Source: Sindora glabra
Lineage: Eukaryota > Streptophyta > Magnoliopsida > Fabales > Fabaceae
Assembly: GCA_020226215.1 (NCBI GenBank)
Contig: CM035232.1
Coordinates: forward strand, 76,750,130-76,814,129
DNA length: 64,000 bases
Direction: 5' to 3'
Both the position numbers and the translations under genes were made by a program. The notes below the pieces were generated by a model. That model ran no database searches and had not been told where the DNA came from. It was given only the letters and a program-made list of their open reading frames with translations. Shown one piece after another: positions 34,988 through 46,506 of this stretch; the stretch's first letter is position 1; each line of letters starts with the position of its first letter.

Positions 34988-35259
34988 GGTGGCAAACCAT
35001 TTTGAAATTAAATCAAGTTTTTAATTATGGCTCCCCCTCACTAGGACACTTTCTTTGCATTTAATTTCACATTTCCTCATCTTTTTGGCATTAATTAAAA
35101 GAAACATGTAGCAAACATAATTAAAATATATGCAATTTTTCATTAAACAAAATATTCATAATTTAAATAAAATATCCAAGAATTTGAAACAAAATATCCA
35201 ATAGAAAGAGTAAGCCTTTAAAAGATAAAATAGGGCTCAAGGGATAGATATCTCTAATC

Positions 35260-36442
35260 ATCTACCATGTCATTTGAATTCTCTTTGGTGATTTCATCAC
35301 CTAAAGCAGTTGCTTCACTGTCTCTTTTTTCCTCTTTAGCTTCTTGCTCTAATGGAATCATTTCTTGCTTTCCTTTTTGCTTTTACTCTACTTGAGCAGA
35401 ATTTTCTTTTTCAAAACTATCCTCTTCTTCTTTAGCAATGTTGAACTTTTCTTTAATCCCTTTGAATTGATTTTTAATGTAAGATTTCAATTCATTTTGA
35501 GTTTCTTGATGCAAAGTTGTAAGGTGATCCCGTAAGGCTTTCATGTTGGACTCTTTTATAGCATTTCCTCTATCAATGAATTTCCATACACCTTCTATTT
35601 TTTGAAAAGACATTTGCTTCATGCTTTTAGATTTCCTCACTTAGATTCCTTGAAATTTTTAACTTAGGCCTCTTTGTCAACTCTAATGCTAGAATATTTG
35701 AATAGATCTATGAGAACCATGCCATATGGAAAGAAGTCTTTATTGATATGGGAATACATATAAAAGAGGATGTGGTAGGGAAAGTTTATAGGGACATTTT
35801 GCCTTATAGCTTACATCATGAACAATTCATGATCATTAATTTAAGTGAAATTATATTACTTTAGGAGGATGATTTTGGCAATAGTGTAGTATTTGATCCT
35901 TTATGGGTAGACTAATAATAAACAACTCATTTTTTGATGATTTTTGGTCGGGAATAGGACCAAAATAGTCTTGTTACCACAACCTTGGAAAATTCAGCAA
36001 TATTGCTAACATCAATGTAAGGTTGATTTGGATTTATATCAAAACCTATTTTTAAATAAAAAATGCTTACTAAAATCTTCCACCCATCACTATAGTAATC
36101 AATTTAGTGAGATTCTCTTGGGCATTTTTCTTTAGATTAGTATAAAATCGATGAACAAAACTAGGATATACATTAGCAAAATACGCAACAAAATTTTAGC
36201 AAATTCAAATGTTTTAGTAAGTGATATATTTCCAAATTTTCATTCCTTGAGAACCTAATATCCCAGCAATTCTTAAGTTCAATCACTTTCACCATACCTG
36301 CCAAAAAATTTTCAAAGGTTATTACCTTAAAATAATAAACTCTTTCAGGAATTGAATCAATAGAGGGACAATGTTGTGATGATGATCCTGAAGCTTTTCC
36401 TTTTCCCTTACTTGATTTGGTGCAAGGTTCTTTTGATGTCAT
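35260..36442 (-). pseudogene. 3' ORF of the copia relic: plant transposon-protein-like, coiled coil
   Basis: The start is Met at 36442 (MTSKEPCTKSSKGKGKASGS), a low-complexity basic N-terminus. Then come VIELKNCWDIRFSRNENLEI, FVHRFYTNLKKNAQE, INFPYHILFYMYSH and FFPYGMVLIDLFKY. This is the order seen in the 'putative plant transposon protein' domain found beside many plant retroelements. A glutamate/lysine-rich coiled coil follows (NMKALRDHLTTLHQETQNEL, 35383-35640) and an acidic tail to about 35260. Frameshifts and stops between blocks make it non-functional. Its role in the intact family is unknown. It lies between pol and the 3' LTR on the same strand. Confidence 0.65.
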
Positions 36443-36782
36443 GCTCTTCTTACCCTACAATTGTGGATGATGGAGATTTTAAGCTAGAAAAAGTGTGTAG
36501 GATGATGAATGAAAGGTTTTGGATAGAGGTTTAAAATTTATGTATTTGATGGAGAATATAGGGTTTGAAGAGTGATTTCAGCAAAATTTGATCTTTGCAA
36601 TGCATAAGATTTTAGTCAATTAGATTGTGTTAGAAAGGAAAGAAAAATGGTTTAATCAATTTATCTTGACTAATTTTGATGAAAAGATAAAGATATGGTG
36701 ATCTTTTGTAAGGTTTTTAGGGTATGCAAAGTGTTTCAATAAAACAATACAAGAAAAATGATGATGTAATCGTGCCTCACCA

Positions 36783-36790
36783 CTTATATA
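36783..36790 (-). promoter_or_regulatory. TATA box upstream of the 3' ORF
   Basis: The minus strand reads TATATAAG, about 340 bp upstream of the ORF start at 36442 and 11 bp from palindrome array B. It could be an internal promoter for the 3' ORF. Confidence 0.45.
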
Positions 36791-36800
36791 GGAGTCATTT

Positions 36801-37078
36801 GGAATTGATTGACCAATCAATTTATGTAAGAATATATTCATATATATGAATCGATTGACTAGTCAATTCATACCTTATGTTTTTTAATTTGCTAATTTCC
36901 CTCCACATGTATTGAATCAATTAATAAATCGATTCTAGACTTTTAGAAGCATTCACTTTTTTCTTAGAATCTATTCATCATTCAATTCTAACCATTTAGA
37001 CATGCTCTTCATAGAATTGATCGGTCACTCGATTCTATCTTGTATAAGATTGCCAAATTGATTGATCACTTGATTATC
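36801..37078. repeat. Palindrome array B
   Basis: Six imperfect 24-bp palindromes (near 36801, 36847, 36912, 36966, 37013 and 37055) of the same GAATCGATT...AATCAATTC type as array A. It lies between the end of pol and the 3' ORF. Confidence 0.82.
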
Positions 37079-37326
37079 TTCTTCTTGACAACTCTTAATT
37101 CAACATTTTCACATCCAGTTGATCCATAACAAAGGCTTTTAAGCTTATGATCATTTGAAATCATATCTTATGCTTTGATTGCTAAATTTTTTATAAACAA
37201 TACTTGCGAAATAAACCTTTAGCCTATCTTCAATGCCAAAGTCAGTAAATTGATTTTGATAATAATGAGGGAAGTAAGGAAAGTTTACTTAGGCAAATAA
37301 CAATTTTATGCAAACATTACTTTTTA

Positions 37327-37390
37327 AGAATATTTAACATGCTCAATTTTCTTCTAATAAAATTGAAATAATCTTTGCTAAGTGGTTTTG
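37327..37390 (-). pseudogene. Copia pol C-terminus (after the F3 insertion)
   Basis: The minus strand reads KPLSKDYFNFIRRKLSMLNI, the normal continuation of the copia IFTK motif that ends at 40691. The F3 solo LTR at 37391-40690 sits exactly between the two halves. Confidence 0.88.
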
Positions 37391-40300
37391 TGTAATATCC
37401 CATAAAATTATTTTTAAAATATCTTAAGTGAAATAGAAATTTCAAATAGGTAATTTATTAGAAAATCCCCAAATTAGAAAATTAATAAGAAAATCGAGTG
37501 AAATTTGGAAGAATCATAGGAGTAGTTTCAACATAAGCCCAACTAGAATTTTTATAAAAATTTTATTAGGCATTAAAATGGATAAAAATCTAATTAAAAA
37601 CCCATTAATAAGTTTAGAAAAATTTGCATAGGAATTTATTAAAATTTTAACACTTGGGTAAATTGAAAATTGAGAAATTGAGTAAAAAATTAAGCAAATT
37701 AATAAAAAAAACTCTTGGGTTAACCTAAACCAAATTATTTAGGCCTAAAATGTGTTTGGAGGTTCAAAATTTAAAGGCCCAAATAAAGTCCAAGAGTATA
37801 TAAAGGTTTTGGAGCGGAAATGTAAGAAAGTGGAAAAGTGGAACCATTTTATAATAAACCATATTTGTCCCTTTTATGTGGATTAATTTTATTAGTTTAT
37901 AGGGTAATTATTCCCTTAATTTTCTAGACCGCTTGGATGCCCAAGATGACCAAAAATTGTCAAAGAATTTTTTTCCAAAGTTCAATATAAATAATAAACA
38001 AATAGTAGATTTTTTTCAAACTAGGATTTAGACTTATGTATATATAAAGGCTGGCCAATTTGAAGGGAATTTCTACTTCTTTGGTTAGTAAAAATGTGAA
38101 AGAGAGGCAGTTTGGTGAAGCATCCAAGCCTTCATAGTTTACTAAAAGGTTCTTCAATTTATATCATCAAATTCTATAAGATAATTTAGGATTTTCCATT
38201 GCCTTCTTTAAGAATTTATGATCTCCCTTTTTTCTAAATGTATAAATTTCAATTTATTACCATGAAGTTTCTTTCTTGTTATCCCAAAGGGTTGTTGGAA
38301 ATTTAAGGAGTGAATGAATTAAAGTGAGTGGCAATTACTCTTTCTTCTTTTGAGTTTGTCTGGAGAAGTTGAAGATGTTTGTTGATTTGGTTATGTTAGA
38401 AGAAAAGGTTATTTGCGAAGTGGTTAGGTTTGATTTTGATGTTGTGTGAATGCTAATATGAAGATATTGTGTTGGCATTATGATATTGAAATGTTCAAGA
38501 GATGATTTATTAGGTTTTTCCTTAGAAATAGTTATAGGAACTGTAAGAAGGAAATTCTGTCTAGAAGACTTTAAGGATATGTTTCTGTTTGTCTCTATAA
38601 TCATGGCTTAGAAATTTTTAAAATTTCAATCCTTGACATTTTAAAATTATATTTAATGTTACGATGATTATAGAAGAAATTAGGAATTTTTAAAATTTTT
38701 TAGGAGTATGAAGAACTAAGTTATAGGTGAGATACTCAAAACTATCCAATTTTGATCCCTATTCTGGTTAGTCTCATTTTTGGAATTTTTTTAAGACACC
38801 AAATGAGTGGTAAAATTTATGAAATTTTCAAACATGATGTTTTGGTAGTATAAACTTATGTTAAAATTTGGTGGCAAATAGAGTTGATTTGGTTGCCCAA
38901 ATGATAGTTTAGTTTTGATAGCTCCAGTGGTGTTTGAATTTGGTAGTTTTAGGTTTATGCCTTTCATACATGGGTAAATCCATGAAATTTATTGTACAAC
39001 ACTTAATTTATCCTTTATTTAACATGTTAGAGATGTTGTATCAAAATTTGGTAATGATTGGAGATGATTAGATACTCAAAAGGGGCTTGTATTGCAAATA
39101 TCCTTATGTTGTCCTATTTTGCATTCCTTATTTTTGGTTTTGTGTGAACAATACCCATGGGAAGAAATAAGGAAAATAAATTGATGTTTGATGTGTAACA
39201 TTATGTTAGGAATGTTAAGATAAATTTTAATAAAATTTAGAATTGATTTGGAAGCCTTAAAGGGCATCAAAATCATGACACCTACAAGGTAATTGGCATA
39301 TAATAGTTCTAATTTCTTTAAGAAATGATTTGGATTTATAAAATTGTTAATGATATTGGAATTGTGTAAATGGCTATTCATTAAAGTTATATGTCTCTAA
39401 AACTATAAATGAAAAGGTTGTATGTGACAACCTTAAATATACATTACATGATCATGAATCATGGATGATGCTTGAGTTACAAATTACTAGCCATTCAAAG
39501 CAATTGAATGTTATCATTATTGTGAATGGAATGGTTGAATATCAACCTTGAATACAATGTCATATGATAGTAAAATGGGGTTATGTATGAGAGTTTTGAG
39601 ATAAATGATAATGCTTAAGCTATTTATCTTGAATGAAAATATTATATATCAATCTTAAACATATTGATATATGATGTTAAAGGTTGAATACATAAGAATG
39701 GCATATTTTATTAACAAAACCCTTATGACATAATTGGTATTTTGACCATACCCTATGTTATGTGATATTGAAATGCATAGTTGATGTTCATGGTGTCCCA
39801 TCATAGTTGATGCCCATTGTGTCCTATCATGGTTGATACTAAAATATGCTAATGGCATTCTATCAATGCTCACTATGAGCATGATTGCTCACCTTGTATC
39901 TGATTTATGGGGGAAGTTACTTACATCCTTCATAAAGAAGAAGAAGAGTGGTAAAGATTGGAAGGATAAGGTCAATGACCTTATGCCTAGGGTGGCGGGG
40001 GATAAGGATAGACCGAAGATATAAGGAGAAACTTGGATACTAACTATGATCATTCAGTGTATTTGTTACTAGTAGTTACTATACCCATTCTCTAGTTAGA
40101 ATTTGTAAATAATACACATAAAACTTCTATTAGTGCATTAAAGCTATTGTTTGTACATAAAAGTTATCATTAGCACTCAAAAGTTTGTAATAATACTCTA
40201 AAAAAATGAAAATCATATATAAAAACTAAGAGTTTTAAATTAATTATTGTACAATAAATATATGTATGATCCAATGTGGTAAAATCTCTCTATAAAAAGG

Positions 40301-40690
40301 GAGGAGTAACCATTCATTGAGTATTTTAATACTAACTCTTGTTATTTTTTCTTATTTATAGATGTAGAGTGTGGATTCCATAATGATGACCGACATTTAA
40401 GTATCAATCTTCCTTTTACTTTGAGAACCTTCCTTATAATATTTCCATGGTATTCTAATTAGTAATTTTGCCTTTTGATAAATATTATGTAGAAAATTAC
40501 GTTTATAGAAAAGGTTTACATTTGATATATGTAATTAATGTTTTGAACTTTATGCGTGTGTAAGTAACATTATTTTCCATGAGTACTCATTTATAATTTT
40601 AATAGAATGTATGAAAATAAATAAGTTAAAGGTGTTTGAAAGGCTTGTAAAGACATCTGGTTCACAAAAGCTAAAAATCAAATCATGACA
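37391..40690 (+). mobile_element. Solo LTR F3, copy 3, nested in copia pol
   Basis: This 3300-bp unit starts TGTAATATCCC and ends ATCATGACA. Flanks TTTTG (37386-37390) and CTTGG (40691-40695) each differ by one base from the TTTGG expected from the copia frame. It is the most complete F3 copy here. An acceptor-like CTTATTTATAG ends at 40361. It interrupts the pol sequence between IFTK and KPLSKD. No ORF is credible. Confidence 0.88.
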
Positions 40691-40985
40691 CTTGGTGAAG
40701 ATGCTTGCAGGCTAAAAATCAATTTGGATGAATTCAAGTGTGATGTCTCCTCTTTGAACATAATCACAAATAAAGTGATACCTTATTTCAATATGTTTAG
40801 ATCTTGAGTACATGTTAGGGTTCTTGGTGAGATTAATGGCACTAGTATTATCACATTTAATGGTAATATTTTCAAAATTCAAACCAAAATTTGATAATTG
40901 TTGCTTTATCACTAGTAGCTATATATTCCACTTCTACAATAGATAAAGCTACACTATTTTGCTATTCAGAACAAGATACTTAATT
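40691..40985 (-). pseudogene. Ty1/copia RNase H domain (SIRE-like), fragment
   Basis: The minus strand gives QNSVALSIVEVEYIATSDKA, an open 66-residue block with IKCDNTSAINLTKNPNMYSR, SKHIEIRYHFICDYVQRGDI, then ASIFTK. The catalytic Glu (VEYIA) and Asp (KCDNTSAI) are present. One in-frame stop interrupts near 40950. The upstream part (rest of pol) is missing where F2 sequence begins at about 40990. It joins 37327-37390 once the F3 LTR is removed. Confidence 0.9.
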
Positions 40986-40989
40986 TGCT

Positions 40990-42627
40990 GAGACTCATAT
41001 GAGTCTTTAAAAATTTGATTCCAGACATTCTAGGGTTCCTTATGATGTTAGGAATCATGTATAATTTATTAGGAATTTCTAGACATTTTTAGAAACATGA
41101 AACAGGGTCTTATATGTATATAGGTCTAGTTCAGCTAAGACAGAATGTTAATAGCTTTTGCTTCGATAATTGAATCAATTGAGGCCCTTACAAGTGTTGA
41201 AAAATTCTGCAAAAAATTTATGGAAACCCTTCAATATTTTGGCAAATTTTGGAAAAATTTTGTGGTAATTGAAGTTCATTTGCTTAGTCAAATAAATCCT
41301 TAGATTTCAGAACTCCAATGCTGTCCAGTACTGGAACTGATTTGGAAGGGCCTCATCTACGAATTTTCTTGGTAGATTATATTGATTAATTATGAAACCT
41401 AGGCTCATAATTGTCAATTAACATTTTGGGAACATCATATATTTATTTGAGAAATTTTGGAGATGTTTTAGAAGTCATAAAAGGTCCTTTGTTGTAATGC
41501 ACCCTTTGCTATCCTGTTTTGAAAATCTTCACTTGAATAGTACAATTGATTTAATATTTGTGAAATACACTAAATATTTGATGCTTAGAAATATATTGTG
41601 ATGATATTATAATATGATTGGAATAATGTGTTGAATTATTGTAATTATTTGAATGTTATTTAATGGTATAGAATATAGTGATAGATTAGATTGAATTGTG
41701 AAATCTTCAATGTATTGAAATTGTGATACATTATGAGAATATGTAATGATTACACTTTTTAATGTTAAATTTGAAATCTATACATGTTACATTGATAAAG
41801 GAAAATTAATTAGGTTGCTAATGGCTAGATGGTACTAACCATACCTTTGTTATGATGGATTGACATGATTTTGCCTTAATTGGCATGAAAAGCCTGTAAA
41901 GGCTCATTTGTGTTACTTGATACGTGTGGGGGAGATTAGCCTATGACTTGCAACATCCTTCTAGAAGAAGCAGAGGGGTGGTAGGAAGTGGAGGAAAAAG
42001 GTTGGAAGCGAGTGAGATAAGGTTGGTCTGAAGAAATAAGGAGGAAACCTGTATACCATACTAGCCATTTTTATTAATGTAATATTAATACATAATGCCT
42101 ATGATAGGTGGTAGATATTAAATGTGAATAAAGCTAAGTATATGGAATTTATCTAATCTTCCTAAATTTGGATTAGAGAAAATTGATGAGGGAAAACCAT
42201 AGGGATAAAGATTGAGTAGCTACTCACTAAGTATTTTATATACTTATTTTTTTTTATGTTATTTTATTTTACAGATAAAGAACAAGGAGCTCTAGTGGAG
42301 AATTGATATACTACATAATACCTTCTGATCTCCATGGGGCATAGTGTGACAAAAATTATTATTTTAAGTCGTTCACTGTATAGTTAAAGTGTATGTGTAT
42401 TACTAAATAATTTTGTTATACTACTATATATTAATATCATAGATTAACTTTTCATTGCACGTGCAATGCAATTTACTTTACTTATATTAATGATGTTATC
42501 ATATATTATTCTTTTATTATAGAATAGTCAGATATAATTTCTTACAGGCTTGTAAAGATGTCTGATTGATTAGATACTAGTTAAATGTCTTTACACCAAT
42601 CATGATACTTAAAATTGGATCGTGACA
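40990..42627 (+). mobile_element. LTR F2, copy 2, 5'-truncated
   Basis: Matches the reverse complement of about 20027-21700 and ends TTGGATCGTGACA at 42627. The 5' half is absent; the copy begins where the copia RNase H fragment stops. The acceptor-like TTTTATTTTACAG ends at 42274 and the G-box palindrome is at 42453-42468, both as in copy 1. Confidence 0.78.
42453..42468. promoter_or_regulatory. G-box centred 16-bp palindrome (F2 copy 2)
   Basis: CATTGCACGTGCAATG, identical to 20175-20190 in the oppositely oriented F2 copy. Confidence 0.65.
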
Positions 42628-45234
42628 ATTATATATAATTATAAACTTAAGGGTTTGCTAAGTGCAATCCACCACCACTAATCATGAACACTATAGGGTT
42701 AATCGGAATGCTGTTGGTGATACATGATCCTGGGTGCATACATAACTTTGGTACAATTCTAATTAACACTTCTTTGGCAATAAATGGAATTAAGTTATTC
42801 AACTCATACTAGAGGCCATTAATTTACAAAATAAGCCTAGACCACGCTTTAGTTCTAATTTTATCATGATTCGCCTTAGCTGTAACCAATGTAGGATTAT
42901 TCTCGATTAATCTTGTAAGTTTAACTCTCATTCATTGGATATCATAACATGGGAGTTATTCACTTCATATCCTCATTAAATAGAAAATATTGATCATGTA
43001 TTCCATTTTTAAATATTCATTATATGATAAATAAGTTACCAAAAGGATAAAAGGTTAACTTATTAACTTCATGAGTAAAGGCATGAGTTATCCTAACTAC
43101 ACAAAATAGATTCTAGTATTCATATCCTGTCATAACAAAAAAGACTTGGCCCTTTACATTACTTAATCCCACTAACCTAAATTTACAAGTGTACTAATGT
43201 ATTTGTTGCCAAATCTGCTCAAAAGTCAAAATCTAAACCCTTAAAGGAAGTTGTCTTACTTATTAAGGTGGAAGAGGTGGAAGGTCCTTTTGTGTATCTA
43301 AAAAATTAAACCCATAAAAGTAACTATAGGACTTTAATAGGAAATATTCTATCTAATAAATATTTTGAAGACAAATTATAAAGCATTAAGCAAGTGTATA
43401 AAGGGAATAACTAATGTTTTCCTAAGTGCTTATGAGACAAGGACCTTGGTTTCTAAATGCCATCAACATAATATCCCCTACTCACATACCAAGTAACCAA
43501 TTACTTATAGGGGTAACACTTATTAAATTTCACAAAGGGAAATGCATAGAAATGCAACAATTATAGTCAAGTATAAATACGAACAAGCATACTTCTTGTA
43601 ACTCTCATGATCCTTATCCCTTATAAGCTCTAACCTTATACCTTAAGGGTCACATTGTGACCTAACCATTACAACCTAATGCATGAATTTGATTCATAAT
43701 ATTTGCATTATCATTGTTCAATCCTAAATTATTATCCATAACTATGTCATAATTCATAATACAAGGAATAATTCTCAATCAATTCAAGCTAATGCCTTAT
43801 GACATCCTAATGAAAATAGAATCATGTTTATGTATGTATTTAAGGATAAGCAAGGCCATACAAAGGCATACCTATACATAAATAATACTAACAAAATAAC
43901 ATTTTTAAGGTTCATACGTTAATGATACCATTTTATATGATTCCTTTTCACTAAGAATGTATTAATTGGTTTATCTCTTATATTACTTCTTGTTATTTGT
44001 ATTTGAAGTCATTTAATCTTACATTATATGTTTGAGAAGGTTCAATACTTTGTATTTATAGAAAATTTATGATTTCATATTGAAATAAGGCTATAGTCGG
44101 TTATATAATCAATTACGAGTGTCTAAAGATGAAATCTAATACCTATAGTTTACTATATAGTTAAGTATGAGGGTCCAAACATAACTTTGGATAACCATAG
44201 TTGACTATATAGTTAACTACTCTTGTCCAAAGAGCCACTTTAGACAATCATATTTGACTACCATTGTCCAGATGAAATCTTAAGCTGCTATAGTCGATTA
44301 TCCTGCTCTAAAAGTAGCTTGGATACATATAATTGATTATATATCCGACTATTGACTAATGTTCTATAGATTTTTTTACATGAATATTGTTCATCTACCA
44401 TTAATAACCCTTAAACTTCAATTAATTCAAACAAACTTTAGGTAAACCATCAAAAACATGGAATACCACCAGTAAGCATCAAAACCTATCATACAATTAA
44501 TCAATTTAATGTATTAAATATATTTTCATATATGATCATCAAATATACCATAAACACATTAGAACTTAACAAACAATAAATTTGAGTTAGTGGAATACTA
44601 CTCATAATGTTAAGGAAAGTGGATTGAATTGTAAAATGAGATGATTGAAGCATATGTTTATTAAACAAAGGGGAATTTATGAGTTAGGGGTTTTAGTGGC
44701 TTAACTTCCATTAACCAATCTAACTTTATGTATAAAAGAGAAAATTAATGAATATAAAAGAAGTTAGTTGATGAGGAATTAATTGTTAATGTGTTACTTA
44801 CCTTGAGGAGATGAGAATTTGAGAAGGATGTGAGAATTTTCATTTGAAGATCTAGGGTTTCTTTGGGGGAATGTGAAGATAATGATAGGAAAATAGGAAT
44901 GGTGAGAAGTGTGTAGGTATTTTAGGGTTTAAAAGGGTTAAGGGGTATTTTGAGAAAAAAAAGATAAAAATGAAAATTCTATTTACGACTTCATATTTCT
45001 CTTATTTGCTTCACTTACCATAAAATGATTACTTTGCAAATCTCTTCTACCTTAAGTCACCATTAAATTCTAATAATTCATTAAACTCTTTTGCTTTCCC
45101 ATTCTTTGATAAATTTCCAAGTTACTCATAAAACTCAAGATATATCATTTAAACAAAACAATTAAACCTAATTAATAAGCATTGAATACCTAGGTAAATA
45201 AAATTTTCAATTCTTCATTGTGTAACAGTCATGC
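42628..45234 (-). mobile_element. LTR-like repeat F4, copy 2 (uninterrupted)
   Basis: From about 42930 it follows copy 1 (1-18859) segment by segment without the insertions, so it preserves the empty sites at 42941, 43660 and 44253. The right edge reads GTGTAACA; on the minus strand TGTTACACAATG, an LTR-like start. 44090-44360 has spaced palindromic elements of the TAGTTGACTATATAGTTAACTA type. The left limit is unresolved because F2 abuts it. Non-coding. Confidence 0.6.
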
Positions 45235-45842
45235 GTCACTATTATTATCATTAGGTTTGGCATAATACTAGCATTCCAAAGCTATCATACAATAATCTAG
45301 TTCTTAAGACATAGTTCCTGAAAGGATTATTGATTCTTGTTTTTTTCTTACTTAAAACCAAAATTGCATTCCTAGGCTTAGTTCCTTAATAAAATTATGT
45401 ATGCTCATTAACTTTCCTAAATAGTCAAGCCTCATTAAGCACTGTAATACCCCGATCCAAAAATTGGAGATTAAATTTTCTTTTTCCATTTCAATCACTA
45501 TTTTCCATTAATTAGATAATTGTTAAATGGTCCACTATGATAGCCAAGTATACCACCCTATGCAAGCATCATCCAACCACTTTAATAGGTATCTAAAAAA
45601 ATTAAACAATAATGGAGTAAGTCATAAAGGCTTAGTGAGTAGGACTCCATGTAGACTATTCTAAGGTTTTCTCTTTAGTTCTTATTGTTACCACTTTACT
45701 TGTGTATTGATTATTTTCTCAAGTTTTTTCATTTTATATCTATCAAGGTACCATTATTTTATTTTCCTTTTTACATCACTTACTCTTTCCACGAAGAGAT
45801 CCTTTCTACTCATATCTTGATGCAACATTTGTTAATAGAGGA

Positions 45843-45843
<1 letters not shown>

Positions 45844-45873
<30 letters not shown>
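45844..45873. repeat. (TTA)n microsatellite
   Basis: Ten TTA units, inside LTR F5; they account for the leucine run of a chance ORF. Confidence 0.95.
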
Positions 45874-45875
<2 letters not shown>

Positions 45876-46260
45876 ATTGCCTTGCAACCCATAATTCTTT
45901 AACATTTACCTTTGATCTCATTATATTACTTTTTATCATTATGCATGGCTATTTATGTTTCTATTTTAGGTGATAGATTTTAGACCATCTATAGGTTTCA
46001 ATCTTTTGTATGTCTTATGCTAATTTTCATGTATCATGTATTAAACTCACATATAAGCATTAAACTAGCTATACCACTTTAATAGAAATAAAAAATAGGT
46101 AATAAGCCACAATATAACTCATAAATGTGTAGCTTACAACCATAGTAACAACTTATAATCATATAGGATATAATCATGATCATGTATGATTATAAGCATA
46201 TGACATGCAATGATGTATACAATGTGGACATCATAATATGGTGTTGTACATTGCATCCAT

Positions 46261-46506
46261 ATAACTGCATTATTAGCCTTGACTTGTTGATAACTAAATA
46301 TCCATCCTTATAATCGCATTGTCAATCTCCATTCATTGACAACTAAATATTCATATTTATAAAAATTTGCAATGTTGCAACAATGCATAATATCACATTT
46401 TTCATTGTTATAACTGCATTGTTAGCCTCTACTTGTTGACAACCAAATATACTTCCTTATAATTGCATTATCAGCCTTTACTTGCTAATAACAAAATATT
46501 TTTTTG
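46261..46506. repeat. 49-bp tandem repeat in LTR F5
   Basis: Five units: 46261-46309, 46310-46358, 46359-46409 (degenerate), 46410-46458 and 46459-46506. Each starts ATAAYYGCATT and holds a small TTGTCAA/TTGACAA inverted repeat. Confidence 0.82.
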
